In this document: positions 16,679 through 25,839 of the stretch, one piece after another
Position numbering within the stretch: the stretch's first letter is position 1
Layout: each line of letters opens with the position of its first letter
DNA from: Halovenus rubra
GTDB lineage: Archaea > Halobacteriota > Halobacteria > Halobacteriales > Haloarculaceae
Direction: 5' to 3'
DNA: 64,000 nucleotides
Assembly (NCBI RefSeq): GCF_026586665.1
Contig: NZ_JAODIY010000004.1
Coordinates: 390,301-454,300 of the forward strand
Notes under the pieces: model-generated
The model's input: the letters and a program-made list of their open reading frames with translations, nothing else
Told to the model about the DNA's origin: nothing
Database searches by the model: none
Position numbers and translations under genes: made by a program

Positions 16679-16981
16679 AATGCCAATCACCCGTATGAGA
16701 GGTGTCTGTAGAAAAACATATGTCTCCTACAAGTATTGTATTCGTGTGCCTGACATTCAAGACTGCTGCACAGACACGTCTCAGGTATTATCTGAACAAC
16801 AGTTATCTTTGCTAAAAGATTCTCTTATCCAGAGTTGGATTTTCCCCCAGCACTCAGCTGTCCCACTTCAATTGGTGTAGGCTTCTCCAAACCTATCGTG
16901 GAGCTCTCACACTGGCACCGAAAAACGACTTCTCCTATCTTGAACTCTGCTTATCTCCAGTGAGACACCGTCGGTCGATTT
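16679..16981. other. Intergenic region upstream of the 16678 DUF1102 gene
   Basis: Just over 300 bases, AT-rich, between two minus-strand genes. It must hold the promoter of the 16025-16678 gene and the 3' end of the 16982 transcript. No coding frame with host-like composition, no tRNA and no clear terminator hairpin seen. Confidence 0.5.
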
Positions 16982-17881
16982 TCACTCTGAAGTAGTGTCA
17001 GTGCTGACGTTTCCACACTGTGCGGGCGTTTTCTTTCCCCCTCCGAACGAGCCACGACTATTCCGAATAACCCAGCCCGCTTTCCCATCACACGGTGATG
17101 TCTTGCATCGCCAGTTCCTATCACCGGCGAACTGAACCTTTTGTCCACGTATCCCTTCGAAATCGCGTTCGTTAGCGTACCCATCAGCTGACTTTTGATC
17201 CATGGTAGCTGTTCCAGATGTGCTCGAACCAGTCCTGTAACGATACCACTCAGCCCCACCGTGAAGAACGACCTCTTCAACTGCGACATCGGTTTTCCAT
17301 TTAATACCAACAACTTCACCATCGTCATCGTGCCAGTTGGGCTCTACTGACGGGTTCAACTCCGAAGGGTTTGTGTCAGATTTGGGTGCGAATCCAACCA
17401 GAACGATTCTTTGCCTGTCGATACAGGAACATTCGAGATTGACTTCGGAGTTCCGTTGGGCATTGATTAGTGTGTGACCACCCTCACTTTCAGCGCGAAT
17501 GTCGAAGCCAAACTCTCCAACCGCTTGCGTGTTATCTCCACAGCTAAATGTAACCGTGAGAGGCTTTTGTTCTCCAAGACCCAACGAATCTGGGAATTGA
17601 TAATCTAGCAGCTGAATGCCACCTCCTGACAGATTGGCTGAGCCATCGACACGCGAAAGTGGGTCATTTGTTTGGTTACGTAACGGAATGTTGAATGTTT
17701 CCTTGCAGCCAAACTCAAACGTCTCGGGAATCTCCATGCCGAGATACGCATCTTCGTCGCCTTCGACTTGAATTTGCATTTTCCGCTGTGTCTCGGCAGT
17801 CGTCGTCCCACGACTTCCGACTAACAACCCGGTTCCAGTCAGTGCGGCTGATGAGCCAAACAAAAATCGTCTCCGTTTCAT
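16982..17881 (-). CDS. Tat-exported protein with DUF1102-like N-terminus
   Basis: A 299-residue protein with a clear Tat signal (MKRRRFLFGSSAALTG, cleavage near TTTAETQ). The mature protein opens MQIQVEGDEDAYLGMEI, the same strand and AYLG motif as the DUF1102 subunits, but the following region differs: NIPLRNQTNDPLSRVDG, then a Cys-containing sandwich (VTFSCGDN...LECSC) and a C-terminal half with W/R-rich segments (GGAEWYRYRTG, CDGKAGWVIRNSRG). It may be a minor, capping or adapter subunit of the same fibre system. Not recognised as a named family beyond its N-terminus. Confidence 0.7.
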   Translation of the reverse strand: MKRRRFLFGSSAALTGTGLLVGSRGTTTAETQRKMQIQVEGDEDAYLGMEIPETFEFGCKETFNIPLRNQTNDPLSRVDGSANLSGGGIQLLDYQFPDSLGLGEQKPLTVTFSCGDNTQAVGEFGFDIRAESEGGHTLINAQRNSEVNLECSCIDRQRIVLVGFAPKSDTNPSELNPSVEPNWHDDDGEVVGIKWKTDVAVEEVVLHGGAEWYRYRTGSSTSGTATMDQKSADGYANERDFEGIRGQKVQFAGDRNWRCKTSPCDGKAGWVIRNSRGSFGGGKKTPAQCGNVSTDTTSE

Positions 17882-18407
17882 GGTGTCATAGTGTAAAGGG
17901 CGAACTCTGTGTAACTCACGTTCGTACTTGTCCAGAACGCATTCCGTGCGTATAAAACCTCATTACCTTTCACGTTCTAAACGAGTTTCTCACAAGCAAA
18001 ACGCCATGTAACGTGTCTGTAACACACTCTTCTGTCTCTTTTACAAAATGCATACACCTATCTATTATTGGTGTGACAGGAGGTCCCTGAAACAACAACA
18101 TCCTTGAATTTCAGTTTGAAATTAGTTCTACCAGCCTTATGATGTGGTCCGATTTTCAAGTCGTTTTGATGTTATGGCTGCCCTGAGTTGTAACTGGTCC
18201 GAAACGCCAAGCTAGTGATTTTTTCGTCTGCTTCAACGACTCACGTGAGCGCTTTCAGGGCTAGTGATATGAACACAGCTTTCGGCTCAGGAAGTATAAT
18301 ACAATAGATGTGTGTTTTCTATTGATAGTTACGTCCGGCACCGCAGATGAGGTCTTTCACACGAAGTGTTGCGGTCTACCTGGACGCAACAACAACAACA
18401 AGCAAAC
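17882..18407. other. Divergent promoter region of the DUF1102 locus
   Basis: About 525 bases between the minus-strand Tat protein and the plus-strand DUF1102 pair, AT-rich at both ends. GTATAATAC at about 18295-18303 is a plausible plus-strand TATA box, giving a leader of about 80 bases. No coding frame stands out. A shared operator could lie here; I could not identify a repeated motif. Confidence 0.45.
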
Positions 18408-19022
18408 ATGCCAATGAAACGACGAAAATTCTTGATCGGCGCAGGCGCACTGGCTGCCGGTGGCGCGACTGCTCTCGGAACCGGCGCATTCAGCAGAGTT
18501 GAAGCGGAACGTACAGTGAGTATTGATGTCGAAACGGACTCAAATGCATATCTGGGATTGAGTAAGTTATCTAATTCGTCGAACAGTCAGCAGTTCGCCG
18601 AAGTCAGTGACGGAAAACTCTCGGTCAATATCGGCGACTCAGGTAATGGAGGCTCTGGTGTCAACCCTGATTCAACAACATACTTCGACGATATGTTCCA
18701 ACTCAGCAACAACGGGGTAGCCGAAGCTAATATCTCCTACAGTTTCCCCACGTACAATTCAGGAAGCAATGGACACCCCGACCTTACGAATAATTGGAAA
18801 ACGCCCACCGATAGTAACTGGGCTATTTGCTTCTATTATCTCGACAGTAACGATAACCGTCAAATGATCACACCGAACGACGCTGTCTCGCTTGATGCAG
18901 GAAATTCCGATAAGATTGGGGTTCGTACGATGACGCATGGTCTCGACGCGACGACGAATGACCCGCTGATTGATGGTTCTATCACAATTGTCGCAGACGC
19001 ACCTGACGCTGGTAGTCCATAG
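18408..19022 (+). CDS. DUF1102 Tat-exported surface subunit
   Basis: A 204-residue protein beginning MPMKRRKFLIGAGALAAGG; ATG 18408 is chosen (18414 is equally good, and a longer frame at 18366 is Gln-rich and unlikely). Strong Tat motif RRKFL, cleavage near GAFSRVEAE. The mature start, RTVSIDVETDSNAYLGLSKL, and NPDSTTYFDDMFQLSNNG are DUF1102 hallmarks. The middle is Ser/Asn/Gly-rich. It is 38 bases before the next DUF1102 gene and probably co-transcribed. Expected to be a folded beta-sandwich fibre subunit exported by Tat. Confidence 0.83.
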   Translation: MPMKRRKFLIGAGALAAGGATALGTGAFSRVEAERTVSIDVETDSNAYLGLSKLSNSSNSQQFAEVSDGKLSVNIGDSGNGGSGVNPDSTTYFDDMFQLSNNGVAEANISYSFPTYNSGSNGHPDLTNNWKTPTDSNWAICFYYLDSNDNRQMITPNDAVSLDAGNSDKIGVRTMTHGLDATTNDPLIDGSITIVADAPDAGSP

Positions 19023-19060
19023 GACTACATTCCGTTTTCCACCCGGGCACCACAACAAAA

Positions 19061-19654
19061 ATGAAGCGACGAAAATTCTTGGTTGGTACGGGTCTGAGTG
19101 CGACTGCAGGAGTTGGTCTTATTGGAACGGGAGCGTTCTCACAGGTTGAGAGCGAGCGTAATCTGACAATTGGTCTTGCCAAAGATCCAAAGGCATATCT
19201 TGGACTTGACGTTGCTGACACGCCGAACGGTGAATACGGATATGTCGACGACAACGGCAGACTTAGAATCGCGATGTCTGATGAAAACCCATCAGCAGCC
19301 AGTTCGCCGATGGGCTTGGGCGTCAATTCGGATGCTACTTCTTGGTTCCAGAACGTCTTCACCGTCTGCAACCAGGGAACTAAAGAAGCGTCGGTGTACG
19401 TCCAAGACGACGAAGACTGGCCGACAGTCCCCTTGGGGGAGGGGTATCCGGAAGAGGGTAAGCGGCGCCTTGATTTTCATCTCGAAGAGCACAGACAACA
19501 ATCGATTCTCGGCGAGCAAAACGCAGTCACTCTCATTGAGGGGTCCTGTGCTATGATCAGCGTTACGATTAGAGCTCATAGCCTTTCTGAGGGAGATCAG
19601 GTACTCGCTGAGATAGATAATCAAGTCACGATCAACGCCAATAGCTTCGACTAG
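19061..19654 (+). CDS. DUF1102 Tat-exported surface subunit
   Basis: A 197-residue protein starting MKRRKFLVGTGLSATAG, with Tat motif and GAFSQVESE cleavage region. The mature start, RNLTIGLAKDPKAYLGLD, and VNSDATSWFQNVFTVCNQG match the family. Cys pairs (VCNQG, GSCAMIS) correspond to those in the 16025 protein, so a disulfide is possible. Second gene of the 18408-19654 pair. A major-subunit role is inferred from family and clustering with the signal peptidase 2 kb downstream. Confidence 0.83.
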   Translation: MKRRKFLVGTGLSATAGVGLIGTGAFSQVESERNLTIGLAKDPKAYLGLDVADTPNGEYGYVDDNGRLRIAMSDENPSAASSPMGLGVNSDATSWFQNVFTVCNQGTKEASVYVQDDEDWPTVPLGEGYPEEGKRRLDFHLEEHRQQSILGEQNAVTLIEGSCAMISVTIRAHSLSEGDQVLAEIDNQVTINANSFD

Positions 19655-20136
19655 ATTACGCCTCGCTGGCGTTCTTGGACGAGTACGCAGGGAGTCAACA
19701 GCCACACTATACTCCAAATTTTAGCTTATATATGCTAGTATACGATCGTAACAGGCTATGATACCGCCAGTCTCTCGATTGTACTGGTGCTCGATCTGGT
19801 AAAGCAACTAGCATTTGTATAAGATATTCTATATACTATCTAACTCATACGCATCTAATGCTACTACATTGTCGTATGATTAAAACTCAAGAAGAGTTTT
19901 TGTTTATCTATAGCTGAATTTCTGTTCTACGTATGGTATAGCAGTCCTGACTGGACTCTCAGGCACTAACTGAGCACCTGTCGTAGTCGATTATTGAATT
20001 CGATTTTTGATTCAGTGGGAGTAATCCTATATTACATGCATTAGAATCTTAATTTGAGATCCTGTGATGGCTTTTCACGGTCACCACCTTGGAGTCGTCA
20101 AGTGGAGAATTCAGCCTGAAACAACTGTGAATATGC
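19655..20136 (+). other. AT-rich intergenic region with a terminator-like hairpin
   Basis: About 480 bases. AAAACTC (19882-19888) and GAGTTTT (19894-19900) form a 7-bp stem with an AAGAA loop and run into T residues, a plausible end for the DUF1102 transcript although it lies 228 bases after the stop. The rest is AT-rich with several TATA-like runs and no coding frame. Confidence 0.5.
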
Positions 20137-21564
20137 ATGAACGCTAGACTGCAATCAGATTTAGAGCGACAACCTGCACAGACCGAAACAATCTCGATTC
20201 TTGTTGTCGACGATGAGCAAGATTATGTTGACATTACCGCAACACATATTCAGAGACAACAAAAGGATGTGACCGTCTCTACGGTCGAAGACTCTCGAAC
20301 TGCGATTACACGCTTAGAGGAAACAGAGGTCGACTGTATTATCTCGGTGTACGATATGACGCCACTGACCGGGATCGAACTTCTCCGGAAAGTCAGGGAA
20401 GATTACGGTGACCTCCCGTTTATTCTGCTGACAGCGAAAGGTTCCGAAGATTTGGCTAGTCAAGCCATTTCAGCGGGTGTCTCCGATTACTATCAGAAAG
20501 GATTTGGAAACGATTACTATGAAAAGCTCGCTAACAGGGTAACCTCTCTCGTAAAAAAACGTCGCGAAAAGCAAGGAACGGCGAGCAGACGAACGTTCTT
20601 CGATAACGCACCGTTTGCCGCTATTGAGTGGGACAGCCAGCTTGATGCCGTCCAACTCAACGAGACTGCACGCGAGATATTAGGCTACTCGAGTACTGAA
20701 TTCGAAGGATGTAGCCTGAAACAGATTGTTCCAGAGTCGGAGCGCGATACGGTTCAGAAAATAGTTGGTAATCTGCTCGCAGAGAAGGGAACGCAAACCC
20801 ACAAAACAGAGATTGTTACCAACAATGGGAAGCGTATTTCTTGTCAATGGCGGAGTCGGGCGTGTACCGACGAAAGCGGCGAAATTGTTGCCATTTACTC
20901 CCAGTTTCACGCGCTGTCGGAATATGAAGAGCTGAAGTTGAAAAACCAGAAGCTAAACCGATTAGTCTCAGTTGTGAGTCATGACCTGCGTAACCCAGTT
21001 CAGTCATTGTCTCTCTCGCTTGCAGCGGTCGAGCAAAACGGTGCTGATGAAGAGAACATCGGCCGTTGTCGCCGCTCACTCGATCGAATTGAGGCGCTTA
21101 TTGATGACCTTCTAACAATCGGGAAGCAAGATGGAGATCTTAACACTCAGCTAATCGGGCTGGAGACGCTGGTAGACGAGTGCCGAGAAAATATCGAAGT
21201 TGGGCCTGCTACCGTTATATGTACAACAGAACTAAAAATAATGGCAGACCCAGGACGGGCATTACAACTGCTCGAAAATCTCATCTCGAACGCAATCAAA
21301 CACGGTGCAGACAGTGGGATTATTCGTATTGGGACAATAGAAAACGGGTTCTACGTCGAAGACGACGGGCCGGGGATCCCGCCTGAAAAGCGTGACACGG
21401 TCTTTGAGTACGGGTACTCGAGAACCACCACCGGGACTGGTTTTGGTTTGACAATTGTACAGGAAGTCGCAAAGGACCATGGTTGGGATGTTGTGCTGAC
21501 AGAGAGCAAAGAAGGAGGTGCTCGGTTCGAGATTTTGGATGTCGAGACCGCCGAACAATCGTGA
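20137..21564 (+). CDS. Hybrid sensor: degenerate receiver-PAS-histidine kinase
   Basis: A 475-residue soluble signalling protein: receiver (about 18-140), PAS (150-265), HisKA with H282 (VSVVSHDLRNPVQSL) and HATPase (370-470, LLENLISNAIKHG, DDGPGIP, GTGFGLTI). No membrane segment. In the receiver the acidic pair D25-D26 and a Lys region survive, but the phosphoacceptor is V71 in IISVYDMTPLTG, where the family has SDYDMPGMDG. It therefore probably cannot be phosphorylated in the normal way and may act as a protein-interaction or pseudo-receiver module. It sits between the DUF1102 subunits and the signal peptidase, so it may sense conditions for fibre production; that is inference. Confidence 0.85.
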   Translation: MNARLQSDLERQPAQTETISILVVDDEQDYVDITATHIQRQQKDVTVSTVEDSRTAITRLEETEVDCIISVYDMTPLTGIELLRKVREDYGDLPFILLTAKGSEDLASQAISAGVSDYYQKGFGNDYYEKLANRVTSLVKKRREKQGTASRRTFFDNAPFAAIEWDSQLDAVQLNETAREILGYSSTEFEGCSLKQIVPESERDTVQKIVGNLLAEKGTQTHKTEIVTNNGKRISCQWRSRACTDESGEIVAIYSQFHALSEYEELKLKNQKLNRLVSVVSHDLRNPVQSLSLSLAAVEQNGADEENIGRCRRSLDRIEALIDDLLTIGKQDGDLNTQLIGLETLVDECRENIEVGPATVICTTELKIMADPGRALQLLENLISNAIKHGADSGIIRIGTIENGFYVEDDGPGIPPEKRDTVFEYGYSRTTTGTGFGLTIVQEVAKDHGWDVVLTESKEGGARFEILDVETAEQS

Positions 21565-21714
21565 GTGTCCCAACTCACCCGTCACGTCGCAGTATCGAAC
21601 ACGATGCACTCTGTGTGTAAGCATAGGTGGTCGAATTATTAGCATATCATCCGAATGAATGTATGAAAAAAGATACCAGAGCTGTGGGTTAACGTCAGCA
21701 CAGACAGGTCAGGC

Positions 21715-22860
21715 ATGAAGATTAAACGAGTAGCTTGGTTGAGTCTTCAGTTGTTGGTCGCACTATGTCTGGTCGTGTTAGTTATCGGCCAGGTACTTGG
21801 ACAGCCCATTCTGTTGAGTTATGTCACGACTGGTAGTATGGAGCCAACGATAGATACCGGCGATGGGTTCATCGCGGTTCCCACTGAGTTAGCAGGAGAG
21901 CCTGAGGTGGGCGATGTTGTCGTGTTCAATGCACAGGAAATAGAGAACGGGCAGCTGACGACACATCGTATCGTTGGCGAGACTGAGAAAGGATTCGAAA
22001 CGAGGGGTGACGCGAACCCGTTTACTGACCAAGACGGGGGCGAGCCATACGTAAAAGAGCCCCAAATCGAGGCTGTTGCGTGGCAACCAGGGGAAGACGT
22101 GGCAACGATTCCGCGACTCGGTGACGCCGTCTCGGGCGTTCAATCTCTGCTGGCATCCATTCAGAGTCTGTTGGCTCAGTCGCTCGGGTTAGATGCCCTT
22201 CTCGGAATGCAGGGAATGGGGTATCTCGTTTTGCTTCTATCAATTATCCTCTATTTGCTGGATATTAAACTAGCAGACAGAGAACGCTACAGCCGAAAGT
22301 TATCGAGAAATACAGGCATGAGCACTCATCTGCTTGTCATCCTATTCACCCTACTCGTGATGGCTGGTGGCACTGCTGCCATGGTGGGGCCTGCCGAGAC
22401 CCATGAGTTCGGTATCGTTAGCGCCGAATTTAACAGTGAGTCGCCTGACCTGATTCAACAGGGAACAACAGAATCGTACGATTATGAATTTGTCAACACT
22501 GGAATTCTCTCAACGGTTGTCGCCTTGGAACCTGCAGGTGACAATATCAAGACAGATTCTAAATCGATGACAATCTCTGGACGAGGAACCGAAAACGTGA
22601 GCGTCGCTATTACTGCACCACCCAACACGGGGTTCTACCAGTCATATCTCAAAGAACACAGATACATTCATACCCTGCCAAAGTCGATGATTCTATCACT
22701 TTATGATATCCACCCATGGCTCCCCATCCTCGTTATCAACGCAGAAATTGGTATTCCGTTCTATCTACTTGGCAGGACTATTATGGGTACAGGATCGACC
22801 AGATTTGAACAACGAACCGGCCCGTCTCGGTTTGATCGCCTTGTCGGTCGACTCAGGTGA
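21715..22860 (+). CDS. SipW-like signal peptidase I with C-terminal extracellular extension
   Basis: A 381-residue membrane protein. Residues 1-150 are an S26B (ER/archaeal-type) signal peptidase: TM helix 10-30, catalytic S41 in TTGSMEPTI, catalytic H84 in TTHRIVGE in place of the bacterial Lys, and the RGDANPF box. A hydrophobic segment follows (about 168-182), then a third helix (202-224). Next comes an Ig-like domain of about 100 residues (FNSESPDLIQQGTTESYDYEFVN type), and finally a last helix near 340-358. The extension is not part of the protease core. Position next to DUF1102 genes parallels SipW-TasA/CalY loci, suggesting it matures these subunits. Confidence 0.85.
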   Translation: MKIKRVAWLSLQLLVALCLVVLVIGQVLGQPILLSYVTTGSMEPTIDTGDGFIAVPTELAGEPEVGDVVVFNAQEIENGQLTTHRIVGETEKGFETRGDANPFTDQDGGEPYVKEPQIEAVAWQPGEDVATIPRLGDAVSGVQSLLASIQSLLAQSLGLDALLGMQGMGYLVLLLSIILYLLDIKLADRERYSRKLSRNTGMSTHLLVILFTLLVMAGGTAAMVGPAETHEFGIVSAEFNSESPDLIQQGTTESYDYEFVNTGILSTVVALEPAGDNIKTDSKSMTISGRGTENVSVAITAPPNTGFYQSYLKEHRYIHTLPKSMILSLYDIHPWLPILVINAEIGIPFYLLGRTIMGTGSTRFEQRTGPSRFDRLVGRLR

Positions 22861-22912
22861 CAGAGATAGTTTTTCAAAAAAGACAAACATAACGAAAATA
22901 TTACAATAAACA

Positions 22913-24070
22913 ATGGATAACGACAGACTGCTAGTAAAGCACAGAGTAGGGAAGTACTTCTGGATAGTTGTTCTCTTGTGTGTCGGTATTGCATTAGTCG
23001 GTGGGTATTTTACCGTCACGACATACACATCTAGCCCAACTGAGATCGAACAGTTTGAGGAGGCAAGTTGGTCATCAACTACGTCGCTCTCGCATCAGGC
23101 AACCGTGATGAAGGGAACCGATTTGTATGAGCAAGGCTCGGTGTTACGAAATCAACGTTCCTATTTTACGCAGGTAATGCCGATAACAAATGGGTCACTC
23201 GAGTATAGCTACCTCGCAACTGGGGGTGGAAACGTTGATATCGAGACCACAGTAACACTTGTTCTTCGGTCGACTGCCGAAGAAGACGGTGAAGCGGTTA
23301 CGTACTGGGAAACACAGGAACAACTCAAATCGGTGAGCCACCAGTCAGTCGAGCCCAGCGAAACGATTACGGTTCCGTTCGGAATGAACATTTCCGCTCT
23401 CGTCGACAACGCAGAACAGATAGACAATCAGCTTGGGGGGTCTCCAGGAACCACTGAGGTTGCGTTGGTTTCAGAGTTGTCAGTAGCTGGGGAGCGGAAC
23501 GGAAAAGAAACAAGCGAAACGTACAGTTACGAGACACGTCTCGACATCGGGTCGTCTGTGTATCAGTACACTGACGTCGGCCCGTTTGAGGAATCTGGCC
23601 AGCAACTCGGACAACGTGTCGGCGAGAGTGAGTACAGTCCACTGCGAACAACCGGGGGGCCGCTTTTAGCTCTCATCGGAATCAGCGGACTGGTTGTAGT
23701 CAGTATCAGTCACTACCGTGAGACGTTTGAAGTCAGTGAGCAGGCCTTGGCTTGGGCTGAGTATTCCAACACCTACGATGAGTATTCCGAGTGGATTAGT
23801 GAGGGACGGGTGACAGACGACAGTATACCGTCCTCTACGGTTGAGGTTGCCTCGGTCAAAGACCTCGTTGACGTTGCGGTAGATTCTGACCGGCGTGTCA
23901 TCCACGACGCTGAACGTCAGGAGTGTCTTGTTATTGATGACGGGACAGCGTACGTTTATTCAACACCACCCGAACCACAAACAGACAGACCGGAAGAACC
24001 GCTTTCGACGGCTGAATCTGACGAATCGGCGGCCTCTGACGATGAGGCGACCTCCCAAGAAGCGAAGTAA
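22913..24070 (+). CDS. DUF5305 membrane protein
   Basis: A 385-residue protein with an N-terminal helix (about 14-36), a large extracellular beta-rich domain (40-245) with conserved-looking blocks such as NQRSYFTQVMPITNGSLEYSYLA, a second helix (about 248-268) and a cytoplasmic acidic tail ending in a Glu/Ser/Ala-rich stretch. The plan fits the haloarchaeal DUF5305 family, commonly found beside SipW-like signal peptidases and DUF1102 proteins. It starts 52 bases after the signal peptidase and is probably in the same operon. A role as assembly platform or anchor is inference. Confidence 0.75.
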   Translation: MDNDRLLVKHRVGKYFWIVVLLCVGIALVGGYFTVTTYTSSPTEIEQFEEASWSSTTSLSHQATVMKGTDLYEQGSVLRNQRSYFTQVMPITNGSLEYSYLATGGGNVDIETTVTLVLRSTAEEDGEAVTYWETQEQLKSVSHQSVEPSETITVPFGMNISALVDNAEQIDNQLGGSPGTTEVALVSELSVAGERNGKETSETYSYETRLDIGSSVYQYTDVGPFEESGQQLGQRVGESEYSPLRTTGGPLLALIGISGLVVVSISHYRETFEVSEQALAWAEYSNTYDEYSEWISEGRVTDDSIPSSTVEVASVKDLVDVAVDSDRRVIHDAERQECLVIDDGTAYVYSTPPEPQTDRPEEPLSTAESDESAASDDEATSQEAK

Positions 24071-24265
24071 GACACGTTATCGAGGTCTACACACACGAAA
24101 TAATGCCAGTTTAATTGGATGAGGTGACGAGACCGCTGTACAGGGTCGTATCCGTTTTAGAAACCTCAACCCACAATGAACGAGCTAGAACAGAAAAATG
24201 ATAGTTCGTATAATATAAACCAATTTCAGCGAACTAATATACCCTCACTCTACCAAGGCAATTCA

Positions 24266-24832
24266 ATGACAGAGAGTCCGAAAGTTGTCGCAGTCTGTGG
24301 AAGCTTACGGGATGATAGTTCAACGCGTGTCGTTTTGGCACATGTTATGGCAGCTGCTAAAGCGTCTGGAGCACAGACCTCAGTTATCGACCTCCGGGAG
24401 TACGACCTTCCGTTATATAACGGCGACAAGAAAGATGCCGGAGACGCACAGAAGCTCCGCGAGAACATCAAAGTGGCTGATAGCATTGTTTTAGGGACGC
24501 CAATTTACCACGGCTCAATCGCGTCGCCGCTGAAAACAGCACTGGACTACTGTGGCTTTGATGAGTTTGAAGACAAGCCGGTTGGTCTCGTGACCGTTGC
24601 TGGTGGACGGTTTCCGACACCCTCACTACTCCATTTACGCACTATTTGTGTCTGGCTTCGAGCAGTCCCGCTCTCACACCAGGTGGGCATACCGAACATT
24701 AGCAGTGTTATCGAAGACGGACAGTTGGTTGACAACACGGCGCTAGAACGAGCAGAGAAACTGGGCGACAAAATAGTAGAGTACTCATATCTACTCGACA
24801 ATCAGCGGACAGACCCGCCAACGATAGGGTAG
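24266..24832 (+). CDS. NADPH-dependent FMN reductase family protein
   Basis: A 188-residue flavodoxin-like reductase. Start MTESPKVVAVCGS; the frame extends 30 codons upstream, but this ATG gives the family N-terminus. Visible motifs are the FMN phosphate loop CGSLRDDSSTR, GTPIYHGSIASPLKTALDYCG (the signature that contacts the isoalloxazine ring) and VTVAGGRFPT. It would reduce FMN, quinones or azo compounds using NAD(P)H in the cytoplasm. It ends one base before the stop of the convergent wHTH gene, so the two transcripts must overlap. Confidence 0.88.
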   Translation: MTESPKVVAVCGSLRDDSSTRVVLAHVMAAAKASGAQTSVIDLREYDLPLYNGDKKDAGDAQKLRENIKVADSIVLGTPIYHGSIASPLKTALDYCGFDEFEDKPVGLVTVAGGRFPTPSLLHLRTICVWLRAVPLSHQVGIPNISSVIEDGQLVDNTALERAEKLGDKIVEYSYLLDNQRTDPPTIG

Positions 24833-24833
24833 T

Positions 24834-25136
24834 TCACTGTCTGGTGTCTTCGAAAGCCATCACGAGTTGCTTACCGACGGAAGTGAGTGTATACTTCTCG
24901 TCGCGTTTTCTGACGAGTTCTCCTGACAGTTGGTCAAGATGATAATTAAACCGTCCGGAGTCTGAGACACCAACCTGCCGTCTAAGCGTTGAGAATGATA
25001 AACCCTCAGTATCGGAGACCGCATACAGTTCGGTGAGAATTGCAATCCGGGTCTCATCAGCGAGCAACGACCCAATTGCCGCCTGCAGCGTGGGGTTATC
25101 AGCGTTCGAGTTTGTCGAGTCGTGTTTTGCGTTCAT
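24834..25136 (-). CDS. Winged-helix (ArsR-type) transcriptional regulator
   Basis: A 100-residue DNA-binding protein with a wHTH: ADETRIAILTELYA, LSFSTLRRQVGVSDSGRFNYHLDQL as recognition helix region and KRDEKYTLTSVGKQLVMAFED as wing. The pattern belongs to haloarchaeal ArsR-like/DUF7351-type helix-turn-helix proteins. ATG 25136 is chosen over a GTG at 25148 because GAGGGTGA lies 8-15 bases before it. It follows the RHH-like gene at 25155 closely and probably shares its transcript and operator. Confidence 0.8.
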   Translation of the reverse strand: MNAKHDSTNSNADNPTLQAAIGSLLADETRIAILTELYAVSDTEGLSFSTLRRQVGVSDSGRFNYHLDQLSGELVRKRDEKYTLTSVGKQLVMAFEDTRQ

Positions 25137-25154
25137 TGCTATACTCACCCTCTG

Positions 25155-25838
25155 TTATTGCTGTGCCTGTTCGCCAAACAGTACGTCTTCAATTTTCACC
25201 TGCTCGACAACGAGCTCTCCTTGACTATCACGACCCCAAGTAAGGACAGGCGTTACCTCGTACTCCTCGGCTCCGTCACCGAGCTCAAGTCGAACCGACG
25301 AGCCAGTTGCCAAGCCTTCCGCGATTCGCTGGCGTGTTGCCCTTTTGAAACAGTTCATCTCGGTGACCGATTTACTTTGTCTGACGGCCACAACATCAAT
25401 TTCGACGCCACCCGCTCGCATTTCGATTTCGACCCGGAGTGGTACCCGGTTAGCGGGGGTCTCATCTAAAAACGGAAAGATGAGAGTTGCATCTTCTGCG
25501 TTCGCAAGCGACTCAACCTCGTCCTCATAATCGTACGGTGGACTACCGGACGACTCAGCTTCGAACGTCTCAACGCCGAGCGCATTTTCGAGTGAGGCCT
25601 CGATTCGTTGTTTGAGCTGGCGTTCGATACGGTCACCAAAATCAGTATCGCCCGGCGAAGGCGTCTGTTCCGGTCCGTCGTGTACTGTGGCATCTCGGTC
25701 CGTTGGTTGAGAGAAATCGTCAATCTGGAGCCCACGGTGCAAGACTTCTTTCCAAGATAAATCGAGGTGCTTTTTGACTCGCTTCATCCGCTCAAACACC
25801 TCGTCGTCGCTGATTGTAATCCGAATCTCTCTCGACAT
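25155..25838 (-). CDS. RHH-like N-terminal protein of unknown function
   Basis: A 227-residue protein. The first 40 residues (REIRITISDDEVFERMKRVKKHLDLSWKEVLHRGLQ) look like a ribbon-helix-helix DNA-binding unit: a strand followed by two helices. An acidic linker follows, then a mixed alpha/beta domain (about 105-227; FPFLDETPANRVPLRVEIEM, VLTWGRDSQGELVVEQVKI) with no recognised family motif. The promoter region contains four copies of TGTGAGTT, three at exact 11-bp spacing, so the protein is a candidate for autoregulation. First gene of a pair with the wHTH regulator. Confidence 0.6.
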   Translation of the reverse strand: MSREIRITISDDEVFERMKRVKKHLDLSWKEVLHRGLQIDDFSQPTDRDATVHDGPEQTPSPGDTDFGDRIERQLKQRIEASLENALGVETFEAESSGSPPYDYEDEVESLANAEDATLIFPFLDETPANRVPLRVEIEMRAGGVEIDVVAVRQSKSVTEMNCFKRATRQRIAEGLATGSSVRLELGDGAEEYEVTPVLTWGRDSQGELVVEQVKIEDVLFGEQAQQ

Positions 25839-25839
25839 A

